61,333 nt of DNA from Deltaproteobacteria bacterium (GTDB lineage Bacteria > Desulfobacterota > Desulfarculia > Adiutricales > Adiutricaceae): NCBI GenBank assembly GCA_031264185.1, contig JAISEL010000008.1:1-61333 (forward strand). Reading direction: 5' to 3'. Every line of letters begins with the position of its first letter. Position 1 is the first letter of the stretch. A program made the position numbers and the translations under genes. The notes under the pieces are model-generated. The model searched no databases. It was not told the origin of the DNA and was given only the letters and a program-made list of their open reading frames with translations. Shown here piece after piece: positions 1 through 9,494 of the stretch.

Positions 1-1117
1 TTTTGCATTATCAATCTTATTAAATTATATAAATAGTTATATGCAATATATATTTATTTTTAAAACCATAATAATTGTATAAAAATAATTATATATTGTT
101 AAAACAAATTTTTTCACTCCTAAAAGAAATAAGAAAAATAAATTATATGATATTTGATCTGACATCATGAAATTTTGAAGAAAATAGACAAGACAGGGGG
201 GGTAACGACCAAAATTGCCAGGTTGCAGGGTTCAGAGTGACGCAGTCAAATATATAGTATATTCGACCTTATTTATATATTTTACCAAATTATTGTATAA
301 ATCATAGAAAAAAATGGATTTTCGACCAGGCATTGGGAGATTATAATCAATACACGGTCGATTTTAGGCTAGGGTTTTTCAAATTTTAGAAGTAAAATCA
401 GGGACTTAAAAGATTTTCAGGGACGACTAAATAGCATTAATATATAAAATATATCTATTTATCAAGAAATTTTAATAATAAAAAATGGTTATTTATGATA
501 TTTTAAGTCTGTTTAAGAATTTCTAAAAAAATCAGAGAGAAATAAATGGAATTCAGGAAAAGTTTTTTGAGTGAAAACGGACGGCGGGCGGACCGACAGC
601 GTGTCAAGTCTGGAAAAATTTGCTGAGAACTACTCTTACTGCAAAAATAAAATTAACCCGGAAAACCGAATGGTCCAGAAAAATGACCAATGACATTGGA
701 CTATAGTTTTTGGAAACAGCGATTCAGACGAGCAATTAATTTATTGGACAACAAACAATTTGGTTAATAAATTCAATATAATAATTATATTGAAAAAAGC
801 AATTTAGATATATTTAACATCATAAAGCTAAAAAATTGGCATAAATTATCCTTACAATTATTATATAAATAGTCATATTTTTTGCATTTTTAATATGTAA
901 TCTCTATTTTATAACAAGTATTTTAGAGCTATAAAACCTTTATTATGTTGAAAATTAATAAAATACTTTAAATTATAGTAAAATATAAATAACACACATT
1001 ATATACAATTGCCAAAAGCAGCACACTGCCGTGGGATTTTCAAGGGAGACTGTGCGTCTGCGGACACACCCATTTGATGCCCTAAACGCGAAAAAAGGAG
1101 CGCGGAAACTTTCAAGT
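1..1117. other. AT-rich gene-free stretch
   Basis: No credible gene. The sequence is very AT-rich with stops in all frames. The only recognisable item is an IS-end remnant at 346-432 (listed separately). The short stretch 1020-1117 becomes GC-richer and leads into the decayed repeat gene that follows. Confidence 0.7.
346..432 (+). repeat. IS630-type element end remnant, copy 1
   Basis: This segment closely matches 56006-56091, which directly follows an IS630-type transposase remnant. Both run from ATCAATACACGGTCG to CAGGGACGACTAA with scattered differences. A third, shorter copy in inverse orientation starts at 58289 (TTAGTCGTCCCTG). I read it as the terminal part of the same insertion sequence left by excision or deletion. 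No transposase reading frame survives here. Confidence 0.7.
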
Positions 1118-1560
1118 ATGACACAGGATATTTCTGAACTCTTAGAAGCTGCATGTCAATGACACATTTCGAAAGATTTTGACCAATGGAATCAAGCTAA
1201 TGATAAAGGCTGGACTGTGGTCCACGAAACAGCGTTTAAAAGGCATCTCCCAGAAGGCTTTATAAGCGGGAGTCAGCCGATAACAACGGCTGGACTGTTG
1301 CCAATACAGCGGCCAGATGCGGACATCTTCCAAATGGATTTAGCCAGTGGGAACTGGCCGATATCAAAGGCTGGACTTTAGCCTTTGCGGAGGCGGGAAG
1401 AGGGCATCTTCCGGCAGGTTTTAATCAATGGGATTTGGCTGACAATATAGGCCGAACTGTCGCCCATGAGACAGCGGAATTAGGAAATCTTCCGGAAGAA
1501 TTTGAGCAGTGGGAACTAGCCAGTAAAAATTGCCAGACAGTAGCGCAGGTGGCAGCGTGA
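1118..1560 (+). pseudogene. Decayed ankyrin-like 27-residue repeat protein
   Basis: Starting at ATG 1118 the frame reads MTQDISELLEAACQ, then a TGA at 1160-1162, then continues in frame with repeats of the form G-H-L-P-x-x-F-x-Q-W-x-L-A-D-x-x-G-W-T-V-A-H. The TGA sits where the repeat expects Gly (GGA to TGA). One repeat is 80 instead of 81 bases long, a single-base deletion that shifts frame near 1260-1290. The last full unit ends at TGA 1558-1560, and a further unit start is visible after it. The repeat resembles a shortened ankyrin helix pair (Trp, Ala-Asp, Gly-Trp-Thr, Ala). Such proteins often bind other proteins; the function here is unknown. Nonsense plus frameshift make it a pseudogene. 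Confidence 0.7.
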
Positions 1561-1590
1561 AACGGTAACTTGCCGGAAACACTCTAGAAA
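1241..1590 (+). repeat. Tandem 81-bp repeats (27 codons)
   Basis: Equivalent bases of the HLP motif fall at 1241, 1321, 1402, 1483 and 1564: spacings 80, 81, 81 and 81. The unit codes for the ankyrin-like repeat described for the host pseudogene. Bases diverge between units while the Trp, Leu-Ala and Thr-Val-Ala positions stay, so this is an old protein-level repeat and not a recent DNA duplication. Confidence 0.8.
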
Positions 1591-1759
1591 AAGGCTCTCC
1601 TTTTTATGCAAGGTGAAGGATTAGAGGTCCGGAACCTAACCAACGAGCCACCGCCAGATAAGTATTGATTTCCTGGCCTTGAATTGGTAAATTCCAAATA
1701 GATGAGGTATGGAACGGCAGATTGCCCGAACGCCGAAGTTCGGTCGGGAGGAACGTAAG

Positions 1760-2062
1760 ATGCCGCACTCGGTGGACGACATCAGAAAAATTGTAGAGCC
1801 TGTTGCCAGGAAACACGGCCTAGAACGCGTCTGGCTTTTCGGATCCCACGCACGCGGTGAAGCGACACCCGAAAGCGACATCGATCTTCGCGTGGACGGA
1901 GGAAAAGTTGAGGACTATTATCAGCTGGTCGGTCTTTATTTCGATCTTGAAGAAGCCTTAAACTCGAAGCTGGACCTTCTTACAACCGGCTCCTTAAGAG
2001 ATGATTTCCTGAAACGGATAGCCAAAGAGGAAGTTTTGATATATGCCAATCCGCACCCGTGA
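1760..2062 (+). CDS. mntA: MntA-type minimal nucleotidyltransferase antitoxin
   Basis: Small nucleotidyltransferase of the MNT fold, about 100 residues. The signature GSHARG followed by a D-I-D-L pair (metal-binding aspartates) is visible in the first half, as in the MntA/HepN antitoxins. In the characterised Shewanella system MntA transfers AMP groups onto a tyrosine of the HepT RNase and silences it. I chose ATG 1760 because GGGAGGAA lies 6-7 bases upstream; an in-frame ATG at 1709 has no such site. The gene overlaps the hepT-like gene by 20 bases, the coupling typical of these pairs. The frame is intact although it is surrounded by decayed DNA, which suggests selection for the pair. Confidence 0.88.
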   Translation: MPHSVDDIRKIVEPVARKHGLERVWLFGSHARGEATPESDIDLRVDGGKVEDYYQLVGLYFDLEEALNSKLDLLTTGSLRDDFLKRIAKEEVLIYANPHP

Positions 2063-2477
2063 CACAGAAATCATCACTCGCATAAGCGTATACTGCGATG
2101 AGATCATGGAAGCTATAGTGCGGTTCGGGAATTCTTTCGAGGTCCTGGAAAAAGACGATGTTTACAGGGACGGCATGGCCATGAGAGTTTACCAGATATC
2201 CGAGCTGGCGCAGCACCTGACAGCCGATTTCACACTTAGTTACGGAAACATGCCGTGGCACTTGATCAAAGGTTTAAGGGTCGTGTTCGCTCACCGTTAC
2301 GGGACATTGGACAAAAAAATTCTGTGGAAGACCATTTCAGAAAGAGTACCGGAACTAAAAAAATTTTGCACAGAAATACTGGCTAAAGCTGCAGTGTCGG
2401 CTCTCTCCCCCAGGGATAAGGCTGATACGCCATCGGACGATTCGCCATCCAGATCTGTCAAGCCGGGCAAACAATGA
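2043..2477 (+). CDS. hepT: HepT-type HEPN ribonuclease toxin
   Basis: HEPN-domain protein (DUF86/HepT-like), 144 residues. The RNase motif R-x4-H-x-Y is present as RVVFAHRY around residues 79-86, with the tyrosine that MntA AMPylates in the known pair. HEPN toxins of this family cleave RNA when freed from the antitoxin. The start lies inside the end of mntA, so translation is probably coupled. The C-terminal 30 residues are Ser/Pro/Lys-rich and run past the usual HepT length, perhaps because a neighbouring mobile element supplied the stop. Likely a stability or anti-phage module; the role in this host is inferred from the family. Confidence 0.88.
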   Translation: MPIRTRDTEIITRISVYCDEIMEAIVRFGNSFEVLEKDDVYRDGMAMRVYQISELAQHLTADFTLSYGNMPWHLIKGLRVVFAHRYGTLDKKILWKTISERVPELKKFCTEILAKAAVSALSPRDKADTPSDDSPSRSVKPGKQ

Positions 2478-2566
2478 CCCCAGGAGGTAATAGCGGAACG
2501 CCTCCAGGCAGATTGGTAACTTGTCTGCAATTGGATTCGTTGGATAGACTGCCTGCCTGAGACAAA

Positions 2567-2632
2567 ACTATTACTTCGGCATTTAATTCTGAGAATGCTG
2601 TAATACCGTTTCTGTTACAGGTTTTGCTGACA
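2567..2632. repeat. ~60-bp repeat shared with 20785-20848
   Basis: The run ACTATTACTTCGGCATTTAA through TTCTGTTACAG reappears at 20785-20848 with only a few changes. At this copy it abuts the broken end of an ISKra4-type transposase frame; at the other it lies in an intergenic IS-rich region. It is probably a fragment of a further mobile element or a common junction. Confidence 0.65.
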
Positions 2633-3415
2633 TATAATAGAAAGAAATCAAGAACTTGAACGTCAGTTCCCGTGGTCAGCCGCGCCCAATTGTGTGCCGC
2701 TCCGCCGTCAATTCCCTGAACTGCAGTATTCGGAAACAGCGATTCAGCTCCGGCCGGTTCCAGTTCAGGGCGTTCCAAAAATGTTTCTTCTCCGTATTCC
2801 GGAGCTTCACCGGCATAAACAGCGCTGCGGCGTCTGCCGTCTTTATCAGTCAAGGAGACGGAACCGGCCATGGCTTCTCTGAAAGTTTGCTTTTTATTCT
2901 TATCCCTGAGCAGCAGAGCTGTTCCGTCCAAACTGACTGAAATAGTTTTAATTTCACCTTTATTTAGATCTTTGGCATCATCATATTTGACAAAAAGCTC
3001 TGAATTTTTGGCTGACTCGCCGACTTTATCTGACAGTTTTGTTAAAATAGTCCCTGCTGACAGACACATCATGTTTATCGAATAAAGCGGTCTGTACGGA
3101 AATTGAACGCATACCGGCCGTCTTTGACGCTGCCGTTTTGTCGGACCGGGGCGTCGAATTCAGGACCATACAGGCCCTGCTCTCCGGGGGGACATATCTT
3201 CTGCCGCCTTCAGCTGACTGACAGGTATACCGCATAATATTAACGCCGCCGTAAGGCGCTTTATAAGTCCGCGGGAACTGGCCGCAGCTGTAACAGGTTG
3301 TCTGCCCGTTCTGAAGCCGGCTGCCGTCAGCGCCGTACAAGGACAGGCAATGTCCGGTCAGAGCGGCGCCAAAGGCATTGACAGCGGCTAAGACAGCCTC
3401 TTCCGTCTTCAACAT
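2632..3415 (-). pseudogene. ISKra4-family transposase remnant
   Basis: Two adjacent minus-strand frames make one transposase. The first (3415 down to about 3030) has the N-terminal region typical of ISKra4 transposases, with a C-Y-S-C-G-pattern, PYGGVNIMRYTCQS and the HSTP-like NSTPRSDK. The second (3072 down to about 2632) has SVSLDGTALLLR, a W/F-REAMAGSVSL block, EYGEETF and DVQVLDFF. They are joined by a frameshift near 3030-3072. After DVQVLDFF the usual C-terminal third is missing and unrelated repeat DNA follows. Inactive; marks an old insertion next to the toxin-antitoxin pair. Confidence 0.75.
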
Positions 3416-3419
3416 ATTC

Positions 3420-4599
3420 CCTATGGAAATAAATTCATGCCCGGAGATATTTCTCCGGACTCAGAAACCGGCATGGGGACAGAATGGCTGGCTGAAAACA
3501 AAGAAGCGGCTTGTTTGTGGGACATAGGGCACCTCATAAAAAACAGAGTATCCTTATCATTGTATTTATATATTTAAAATCTACAGTAAATATTTATTGG
3601 CAAAAAAAAAGGTGAGCTGAATTATTAATGTCCTTCATAACGGTCTGTGCGAAAATTTGATTTAAAAAGCCATAATAAATTAAACAACTTAAATATAAAA
3701 GTATTAGCTTATATTGATCTTACTGCGAAAGGTATTTATAATAATTAGGATTCAGTAATCATTTTTAAAGGGCAGAGTTTTCTGATATTCAATTTTACAT
3801 AAGATGAATAATGATAGCAGATGTTGGTGATGGTAAATTTTCAGCATCATCTAGGTGACACGCCCCAGACAGTTAATGAAGTCATTTCTCACTGAAAATT
3901 ATTAACTCCAAAGTAAAGAACGACCCATCTCCGGACAATTTACTTGCCTACAGACAGCATAACAAAAATTACAAACAAATTTGAAAATAATTGAATAATA
4001 TTTTAATTGAATAAAATTATAATTTTATTTTCCATGTTACTGCCCTAAAAAAGCTGCCTATTCTCGTTAAGTCCAGCTCCAAAGAAAGAAATAGTTCCGG
4101 CCAATCGGACCGGTTAACAACGCAATGGATTTTTTTGGGCGATGTCAGCCAGTCAAGTCCGCCAAAAAGAAAATTTTTATGTTACCCGATGTTACCCTTT
4201 GATAACCCAAATTTTTGTGTTACTATAGAATTATAATTCAATAATTTTTTAATTTTTGTGTTGCAATAATTTTTTAGTTCAATAATTATTTTCATCAAAA
4301 AGCCGGTCCCATCTTTTATTTGGCTATCTGGTAATTTTTAGAGTGTAAAGTATAAATATTCCGTATTTTAAAGCAGGGCTATGCAGAGGCTGAACAGTAA
4401 ACTATTTTTTGATGCATAAAGAAGCTGCCGCAGCCGAACTGTCCTATGATGAAAGTGTCCATGTTGTCCGTAAGGCCGGGGAAGTGTCCTGCCAGGAACA
4501 TGCCCCCTTGGGGGTGACCGTCAAAGATGGGCAAGTTGATCGCACTGCATTAAATGATCGGTGGCTGCGGACAGCGCAGCCGCTGTCCAACCGGATTTA
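3420..4599. other. Gene-free stretch
   Basis: AT-rich, no convincing gene. A small inverted repeat, CCGGAGA-TAT-TTCTCCGG, lies at about 3441-3458 beside the ISKra4 remnant and may belong to its end. A 67-codon frame at 4409-4612 has no recognisable domain and probably is the eroded front of the next pseudogene. Confidence 0.6.
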
Positions 4600-6003
4600 C
4601 TCCCGAAATTAAAAGATATAGCCGAAGATGAAAATCCGGAGCCAATGGCGGGACTCCGGCAGCTTTTTCGGATCACTTATCAGAAACCTTAATAAAAAAC
4701 ATGAGCGGACATCAGCGGTGCTTATTGACGAGTAAGACGCCCCTATTCTGCCAAAACTCACTGAGACTGACCTGGCCGGTAAAATTCGGGAGACTCTGGG
4801 AACTTTCTGCGGTGTCCTGAAATCAGCCGAAGAGCATCGCGGCTTTACCTTCATCACCTGGGTGACCAGGTTTACTGAAGCGTCCGTCTTTTCCGCCCTG
4901 AATAATCTTAAAGGCCTGACCCTGGAACCCGGAGTACGCCTCAGTCTGCGGCTTTACCCCGGAGGAATTCGATTCCCTGTCCGCCGAACGGATGCCCCTG
5001 ACTCCGGCCGGGACCAAATCCATGGATATAATGGATAAAGAGGCTGCAGAGGCGGATTTGAGAGACAGGATTCTGGACTGGCATGACGGCTGTGCCTGGG
5101 ACGGCCGAACCCGGGTCCTGAACCTCTGGCCGGTCCTTAATTTTTTTCCGCTTGCAAATCTCCGTAATGCCGGCATGCTTCCGGCGGCGCCTCTTTTTTG
5201 GCCGGTCTCATTAAAGAACGCCAACTTGATTTGGCCTCCTTCAGCAGCCGCGATTTCCTGACTGGCTGACGGACTGAACGCCGTAGATACCGGGACCGGA
5301 TGCAGCTCAACAGCCTTATTGTTTCAGGACGGCTGTCTGACCGCCGGGCTTCGAATGCGGAAGAGGGAGATGAGTTCCGCCTCGTTCCTCCAGCCTGGAA
5401 AATAAAGCGGCCATGGCCCGTCTCCGGCTGCTCCTGAAAATACCTCTTAAAAACATATTGTTAGTGAAAAGACAGCCTCAGACAACGCCGGAATCGCTAA
5501 TCCAAAGGCAGGCCGATGAATTTCAGACGGCTTTCAGGAGCTTTCTCAGCCGCATCACCTGGGAGGATCAGCTGAAGTGCGGGGCCTGCTGCGGGACGGT
5601 TTTCCATTGGCCATGGCCGTGGCCGTTCAGGAATGCGATTGCCGGCGGCAGCCGGCGGGTTCAGGCAAATCAGATGTTCAAAGGACCAGGAACGGAAGCG
5701 ATTACGTCATTGAGCTGAAATTTGTCCCAGGTTCAGGCTGAGGACAAAGAAGGCAAAGATAAGGCTCGGACGGACGGACAAATCCAGGAGAATACGGAAA
5801 AGGCCGTCCTTGAGGCCATGGACCGGACAGAAGGCAGTAAATACGCCCTGAAGTTTCAGGGCCAGGGCAGTAAAATATATAAAGCCGCTTCAGCCGTATC
5901 CGGCAGGGCCGGCGGCCGGGCCGTCTTTAAGCAGGCGGCCGGTTGGATTTCGGCGAAAGATCCCGGACAGCCTCACTGTTCTGTCAGGAAGGCTTTAGCT
6001 TAA
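4600..6003 (+). pseudogene. Decayed AAA-ATPase / PD-(D/E)XK nuclease gene
   Basis: Fragments in several plus-strand frames line up with the AAA-ATPase-like plus PD-(D/E)XK_9 family. Visible in order are the Walker B-like VLIDE-stop-DAPIL (4718-4755; Tyr codon now TAA), GTFCGVLKSAEEHRGFTFIT, FTEASVFSALNNLKGLT, the hinge block RILDWHDGCAWDGRTRVLN (5070-5125), YVIELKF of the nuclease core (about 5702-5722), and a C-terminal AMDRTEGSKYALKF/KAASAVSGR block (5814-5913). At least three frameshifts and several stops break it. The family is common in Bacteroidetes and host-associated bacteria; its role is not established. It is one of four loci of this family in the window. Confidence 0.75.
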
Positions 6004-6260
6004 GCGCCTTAAGGCTGAGACCTACAAAAATTTAACGCCTTTAATTTAATAATTGGAGCCGGCCTCATAGTTACGCCCAGCGTCAAAAGAGTCCGGGGAA
6101 AATAAAGTCAGCCTCGGAAGCGGCCGCAGCTGTGAAATGTTAATGAGTTTAAAAACATAAATTATATCATTTTTCTTCTATTGCACTATAAATATTTAGT
6201 TATTAGTAACAATCTAGGCTCTTTTTGACTTGAACTGAAAAGGGACGGCTTTCAGGTGAT

Positions 6261-6289
6261 TTGCTAAAAACAGACTCCTTTAATATAAT
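6261..6289 (+). promoter_or_regulatory. Sigma70-type promoter of amino-acid ABC operon
   Basis: TTGCTA at 6261-6266 and a perfect TATAAT at 6284-6289 with a 17-base spacer. It lies about 120 bases before the first ATG of the operon. The leader between contains a short palindrome, CCACCTCAGGTGG (about 6379-6392), and complementary AAACCC/GGGTTT runs near 6317-6350, which may form weak hairpins. Confidence 0.65.
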
Positions 6290-6411
6290 GATGCGGATTT
6301 TCCTAAAACGGATATAAACCCGAGGCCCCAATGCTTTTGTCTTGGGGTTTAAATTTAGATAAAACTACAGGCTTAAGACCACCTCAGGTGGGTATTGAAG
6401 GAAAATTATTG

Positions 6412-7170
6412 ATGAAAAAAATTTTATTTCTGACCCTGCTTATGCTGGCAGCAGTCTCGGCTCCTCTACCGGCTGACGTTACCGGGAAAACTTTCATTAA
6501 CGGCATCGACGCTAACTTTCCGCCCTTTGCTTTTGTCGGCCGCGACGGTCAGGCCTCAGGCTTTGACATTGACGCTGTCAACTGGATTGCCCAGAGGTTC
6601 GGCTTTACCGTTAAGCATCAGCCCATGGAATGGGATTCCATTGTCACCAGCTTAAAGGACAAAAAGATCCATCTCATCGCCTCCGGCCTTTCGGTGACCG
6701 AAGAGAGAGCGGCGCAAATTGCCTTCTCCAAACCTTACTGGTCGGTCGATCAGCTGATCTTAGTCCGCCGCGACTCCCAGCTGACGGCCGAGGAAGTTCT
6801 GACGGGAGGCCTTAAGATCGCGGTTCAGCAGGGCACTTCCGAAGCTAAAGCCATGGAGGACAGTAACGGCAAAGACGGCCGGAATTATGTTCTGTCTTCC
6901 TACAGCTCGCCGGAAGCTGCGGCCAGCGACGTGGTCAACGGCCGGATGGCCGCTGCGGTGATGAATGACGCTCCGGCGGTTGAGGCCATGAAGCACCTGG
7001 CGGTTAAGGCTGTCGGCCAGGCCGGCATACCCTCTGAGCTTTTTGCTTACGGCGTCAACAAAGAAGACGAAGAGCTTCTGGCCGTTTTAAACGAAGGCTT
7101 AGAGCTTTTGATGCAGGATCCCTACTGGAAAACTCTGCAGGAAAAGTACAAACCCGGTGCGGCCCAGTAA
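6412..7170 (+). CDS. Polar amino-acid ABC transporter, periplasmic binding protein
   Basis: Solute-binding protein of family 3 (SBP_bac_3), about 252 residues. A Sec signal peptide (MKKILFLTLLMLAAVSAP) is followed by the family pattern PPFAFVGRDGQASGFDIDA, then VTSLKDKKIHLIASGLSVTEERAAQI and FSKPYW. It would bind an amino acid in the periplasm and deliver it to the two permeases downstream. I chose ATG 6412, with GAAGG about 9 bases upstream and the signal peptide directly after; an upstream in-frame ATG at 6331 would put 27 odd residues before it. It is the first gene of a four-gene operon. The exact amino acid cannot be told from sequence. Confidence 0.92.
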   Translation: MKKILFLTLLMLAAVSAPLPADVTGKTFINGIDANFPPFAFVGRDGQASGFDIDAVNWIAQRFGFTVKHQPMEWDSIVTSLKDKKIHLIASGLSVTEERAAQIAFSKPYWSVDQLILVRRDSQLTAEEVLTGGLKIAVQQGTSEAKAMEDSNGKDGRNYVLSSYSSPEAAASDVVNGRMAAAVMNDAPAVEAMKHLAVKAVGQAGIPSELFAYGVNKEDEELLAVLNEGLELLMQDPYWKTLQEKYKPGAAQ

Positions 7171-7212
7171 TCTTCACAGCTCCTTTTTAAGTCCGTGCGG
7201 CCGGAGGCAGCC

Positions 7213-7980
7213 ATGACGCCTCCGGCCGCCTCTTTGCTCTCCCCTGAAACCCTGGCAAGCCTGTCTGAATTTCTGCAATCAGCCCTGTTTGTTGCCCAGG
7301 GCTGCGGCTATACGGTGGCTTTAATCTTACTGGCCATGTCCATCGGCCTGGCTGTCGGGCTTCCCCTTTCGGCTTTCCAGGTCTACGGGCCGAAATGGAC
7401 TAGACGCTTAGCCGGCTTATATATCTGGTTTTTCCGGGGCATTCCCATTTTAGTCCTGATGTTCATGATCTACTTTGGGTTTTTTAATATCATAGAATCG
7501 GTCTGCCTTAAGTGGTCCGGAAAGCCCCTGACCCTGTCTCCTTTTCTGGCCTCTGTTCTGGCTCTGGGTCTGGCCAGCGGAGCTTATCAGTCCCAGATCT
7601 TCAAAGGCGCCATTCTGTCGCTGCCGTCGGGTCAGTTCCGGGCGGCTCTGGCTATGGGCTTTTCCCGGACTTCGGCCATTGTCAGTATTGTTCTGCCTCA
7701 GGCTATGCGCATCTCCATTCCGGCCTGGTCGAACGAATATTCCATTCTGCTGAAAGACTCGGCTGTGGCTTACGTTCTGGGGACCATGGAGATTATGGCC
7801 AGGACGCGCTTTATGACCTCTTTGACTTTCACCCATACTCCCTACTATCTTCTGGCCGGACTGCTTTACTACCTTCTGACCTGGCTGGGAGTCAAGATGT
7901 TAAACAGGCTGGATAAAATGACCCGCATTCCCGGCTTGGGCCATGACTTGAAAGCCGAAGATCACCTGCAGGCCGACTGA
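7213..7980 (+). CDS. Amino-acid ABC transporter permease (HisM/GlnP type)
   Basis: Inner-membrane permease of the polar amino-acid family, about 255 residues, several membrane segments. The conserved loop that contacts the ATPase is visible as ALGLASGAYQSQIFKGA...G-Q-F-RAALAMGFS, with the family's EAA-like glycine. ATG 7213 is preferred because GGAGG lies 6 bases upstream; a GTG at 7195 is in frame but without a site. It follows the binding protein after 42 bases. With the second permease (8754-9485) it would form a heterodimeric channel. Confidence 0.92.
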   Translation: MTPPAASLLSPETLASLSEFLQSALFVAQGCGYTVALILLAMSIGLAVGLPLSAFQVYGPKWTRRLAGLYIWFFRGIPILVLMFMIYFGFFNIIESVCLKWSGKPLTLSPFLASVLALGLASGAYQSQIFKGAILSLPSGQFRAALAMGFSRTSAIVSIVLPQAMRISIPAWSNEYSILLKDSAVAYVLGTMEIMARTRFMTSLTFTHTPYYLLAGLLYYLLTWLGVKMLNRLDKMTRIPGLGHDLKAEDHLQAD

Positions 7981-7988
7981 TAATAATT

Positions 7989-8747
7989 ATGACTTCGACC
8001 ACGCCTCTTCTGGAGGTCAGCCGCATAAGCCGGATCATTGACGGCAAAACTATCCTGGACGACGTTTCCCTGTCCCTGAACAAAGGTGATCTGAAAGTCG
8101 TCATCGGCCCGTCCGGGGGCGGAAAAAGCACTCTTCTTCAGTGCATAAACTTTTTGCAGGTGCCCAATTCCGGGGACGTCTTTCTGGCCGGCCAGTCGGC
8201 CAGAGCCATGGGCCGCCGTAATATCTGCGGCTTCCGCCAAAAAATCGGCATGATTTTTCAGGACTTTAACCTCTTTGACCACTTAAACGCTTTGGATAAT
8301 GTGGCCGTGGCTCTCAGGAAAGTCAAAGGCGAAAAAAAAGTCCAGGCCCGGAAACGGGCCATGTCTGAACTGGAAAGGGTCGGGCTGGCCGATAAGTTTC
8401 ATCTCTACCCCTCTCAGCTGTCCGGAGGGCAGAAGCAGAGGGTGTCGCTGGCCAGAGCCCTGGCTATGGATCCGATGGTCATGCTTTTAGACGAGCCGAC
8501 GAGCGCTTTGGATCCGGAATTAATCGGCGAAGTCTTAAACGTCATTGCTCAGCTTTCCTTAAGCGGCATGACTATGCTCATGGTAACCCATCAGATAGGC
8601 TTTGCCCGCCACCTGACTACCGAAATTATCTTCATGGAAGAAGGCCGGGTCGTGGAAACCGGCCCCCCTGAGCTTCTGGAAGCCGGACCGGGCGGCGGCC
8701 GGGCGGCTGATTTCTGCGCCAAACTGGCCGAAGTCACCGGACGCTGA
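7989..8747 (+). CDS. Amino-acid ABC transporter ATPase (GlnQ/HisP type)
   Basis: Cytoplasmic ATPase that powers import. Walker A GPSGGGKST (around residues 40-48), Q-loop region MIFQDFNLFDH, signature LSGGQKQR, Walker B MLLDEPTSALDPE and the switch histidine in MVTHQIGFA are all intact. Length (252) is normal for the family. It sits between the two permease genes, 8 and 6 bases from its neighbours, so one transcript is likely. Confidence 0.95.
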   Translation: MTSTTPLLEVSRISRIIDGKTILDDVSLSLNKGDLKVVIGPSGGGKSTLLQCINFLQVPNSGDVFLAGQSARAMGRRNICGFRQKIGMIFQDFNLFDHLNALDNVAVALRKVKGEKKVQARKRAMSELERVGLADKFHLYPSQLSGGQKQRVSLARALAMDPMVMLLDEPTSALDPELIGEVLNVIAQLSLSGMTMLMVTHQIGFARHLTTEIIFMEEGRVVETGPPELLEAGPGGGRAADFCAKLAEVTGR

Positions 8748-8753
8748 AATAAT

Positions 8754-9485
8754 ATGGACACCTGGGAGTTCTACCGCCATATCCTGATTCCGGCGGTCAA
8801 CAAAGGCCTGATCATCTCAATTCAGCTGATTTTGCCTTCGGCTGCTCTGGGAGTTATATTAGGTCTTTTAGTCGGAGCCGGCCGGGCTGTGGGCCCCGGC
8901 TGGCTGGCTAAAATCCTGAATGCCTATGTCTCTGTCTTCCGGGGCACGCCTTTGGTCGTTCAGCTGGTGATGTGGTTTTACGGCCTGCCGGGACTGGCCC
9001 TGAAGCTGGAGGCAGTCTTAAAGCCCTGCGGGTTTCCGCCGGTCTGGGAGTGGCTGCTGCTCTCGCCTTACGCAGCGGCGGTTTTGGGCTTTACCCTCTG
9101 CAGCGCGGCTTACCAGTCCGAATATATACGGGGGGCGGTGCTGTCAATCAAAAAAGGCCAGTTCCTGGCGGCCAGGAGCTTAGGCTTTTCCAATTCCCAG
9201 GCTTTTTGGGCCATTACCGCCCCGGTAGCCGTCAGAAGAGCTCTGCCGGGCTGCGGCAATGAAATCATTTACCTGATAAAATACTCTTCCCTGGCTCTTG
9301 TCGTTACGGTGTCCGAAATCACCGGCCAGGCCAGAAACGTAGCCTCCCTTTACTTCCGTCATCTGGAATGCTACCTGCTGGCCGCTCTGTACTATCTGGC
9401 CATGGTCACGGTGGCCACCTTAATTCTGCACTGGCTGGAAAAAAAGCTGGCCGTTCCCGGTCCCGAAGGTCTGAACCGGGATTAA
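8754..9485 (+). CDS. Amino-acid ABC transporter permease, second subunit
   Basis: Second polar amino-acid permease, 243 residues. The coupling loop GFTLCSAAYQSEYIRGA...KKGQFLAARSLGFS matches the family. Membrane segments start at about residue 20 (LIISIQLILPSAALGVILGL). It lies 6 bases after the ATPase gene and closes the transport operon; an unrelated ABC exporter gene begins 9 bases later, so transcription may continue into it. Confidence 0.92.
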   Translation: MDTWEFYRHILIPAVNKGLIISIQLILPSAALGVILGLLVGAGRAVGPGWLAKILNAYVSVFRGTPLVVQLVMWFYGLPGLALKLEAVLKPCGFPPVWEWLLLSPYAAAVLGFTLCSAAYQSEYIRGAVLSIKKGQFLAARSLGFSNSQAFWAITAPVAVRRALPGCGNEIIYLIKYSSLALVVTVSEITGQARNVASLYFRHLECYLLAALYYLAMVTVATLILHWLEKKLAVPGPEGLNRD

Positions 9486-9494
9486 AGAAAAATC

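Noticed and set aside
1160-1162. TGA read as a sense codon in the repeat gene
   Set aside because: The repeat expects Gly at this place and a frameshift follows in the same gene; plain decay explains it better than recoding.
1241-1590. Tandem 81-bp repeats as a CRISPR array
   Set aside because: Units are coding, contiguous, diverged at the DNA level and have no spacers. No other CRISPR-like array was seen in the window.
4409-4612. 67-codon plus-strand frame as a gene
   Set aside because: No ribosome site or domain; more likely the eroded front of the AAA-ATPase pseudogene.
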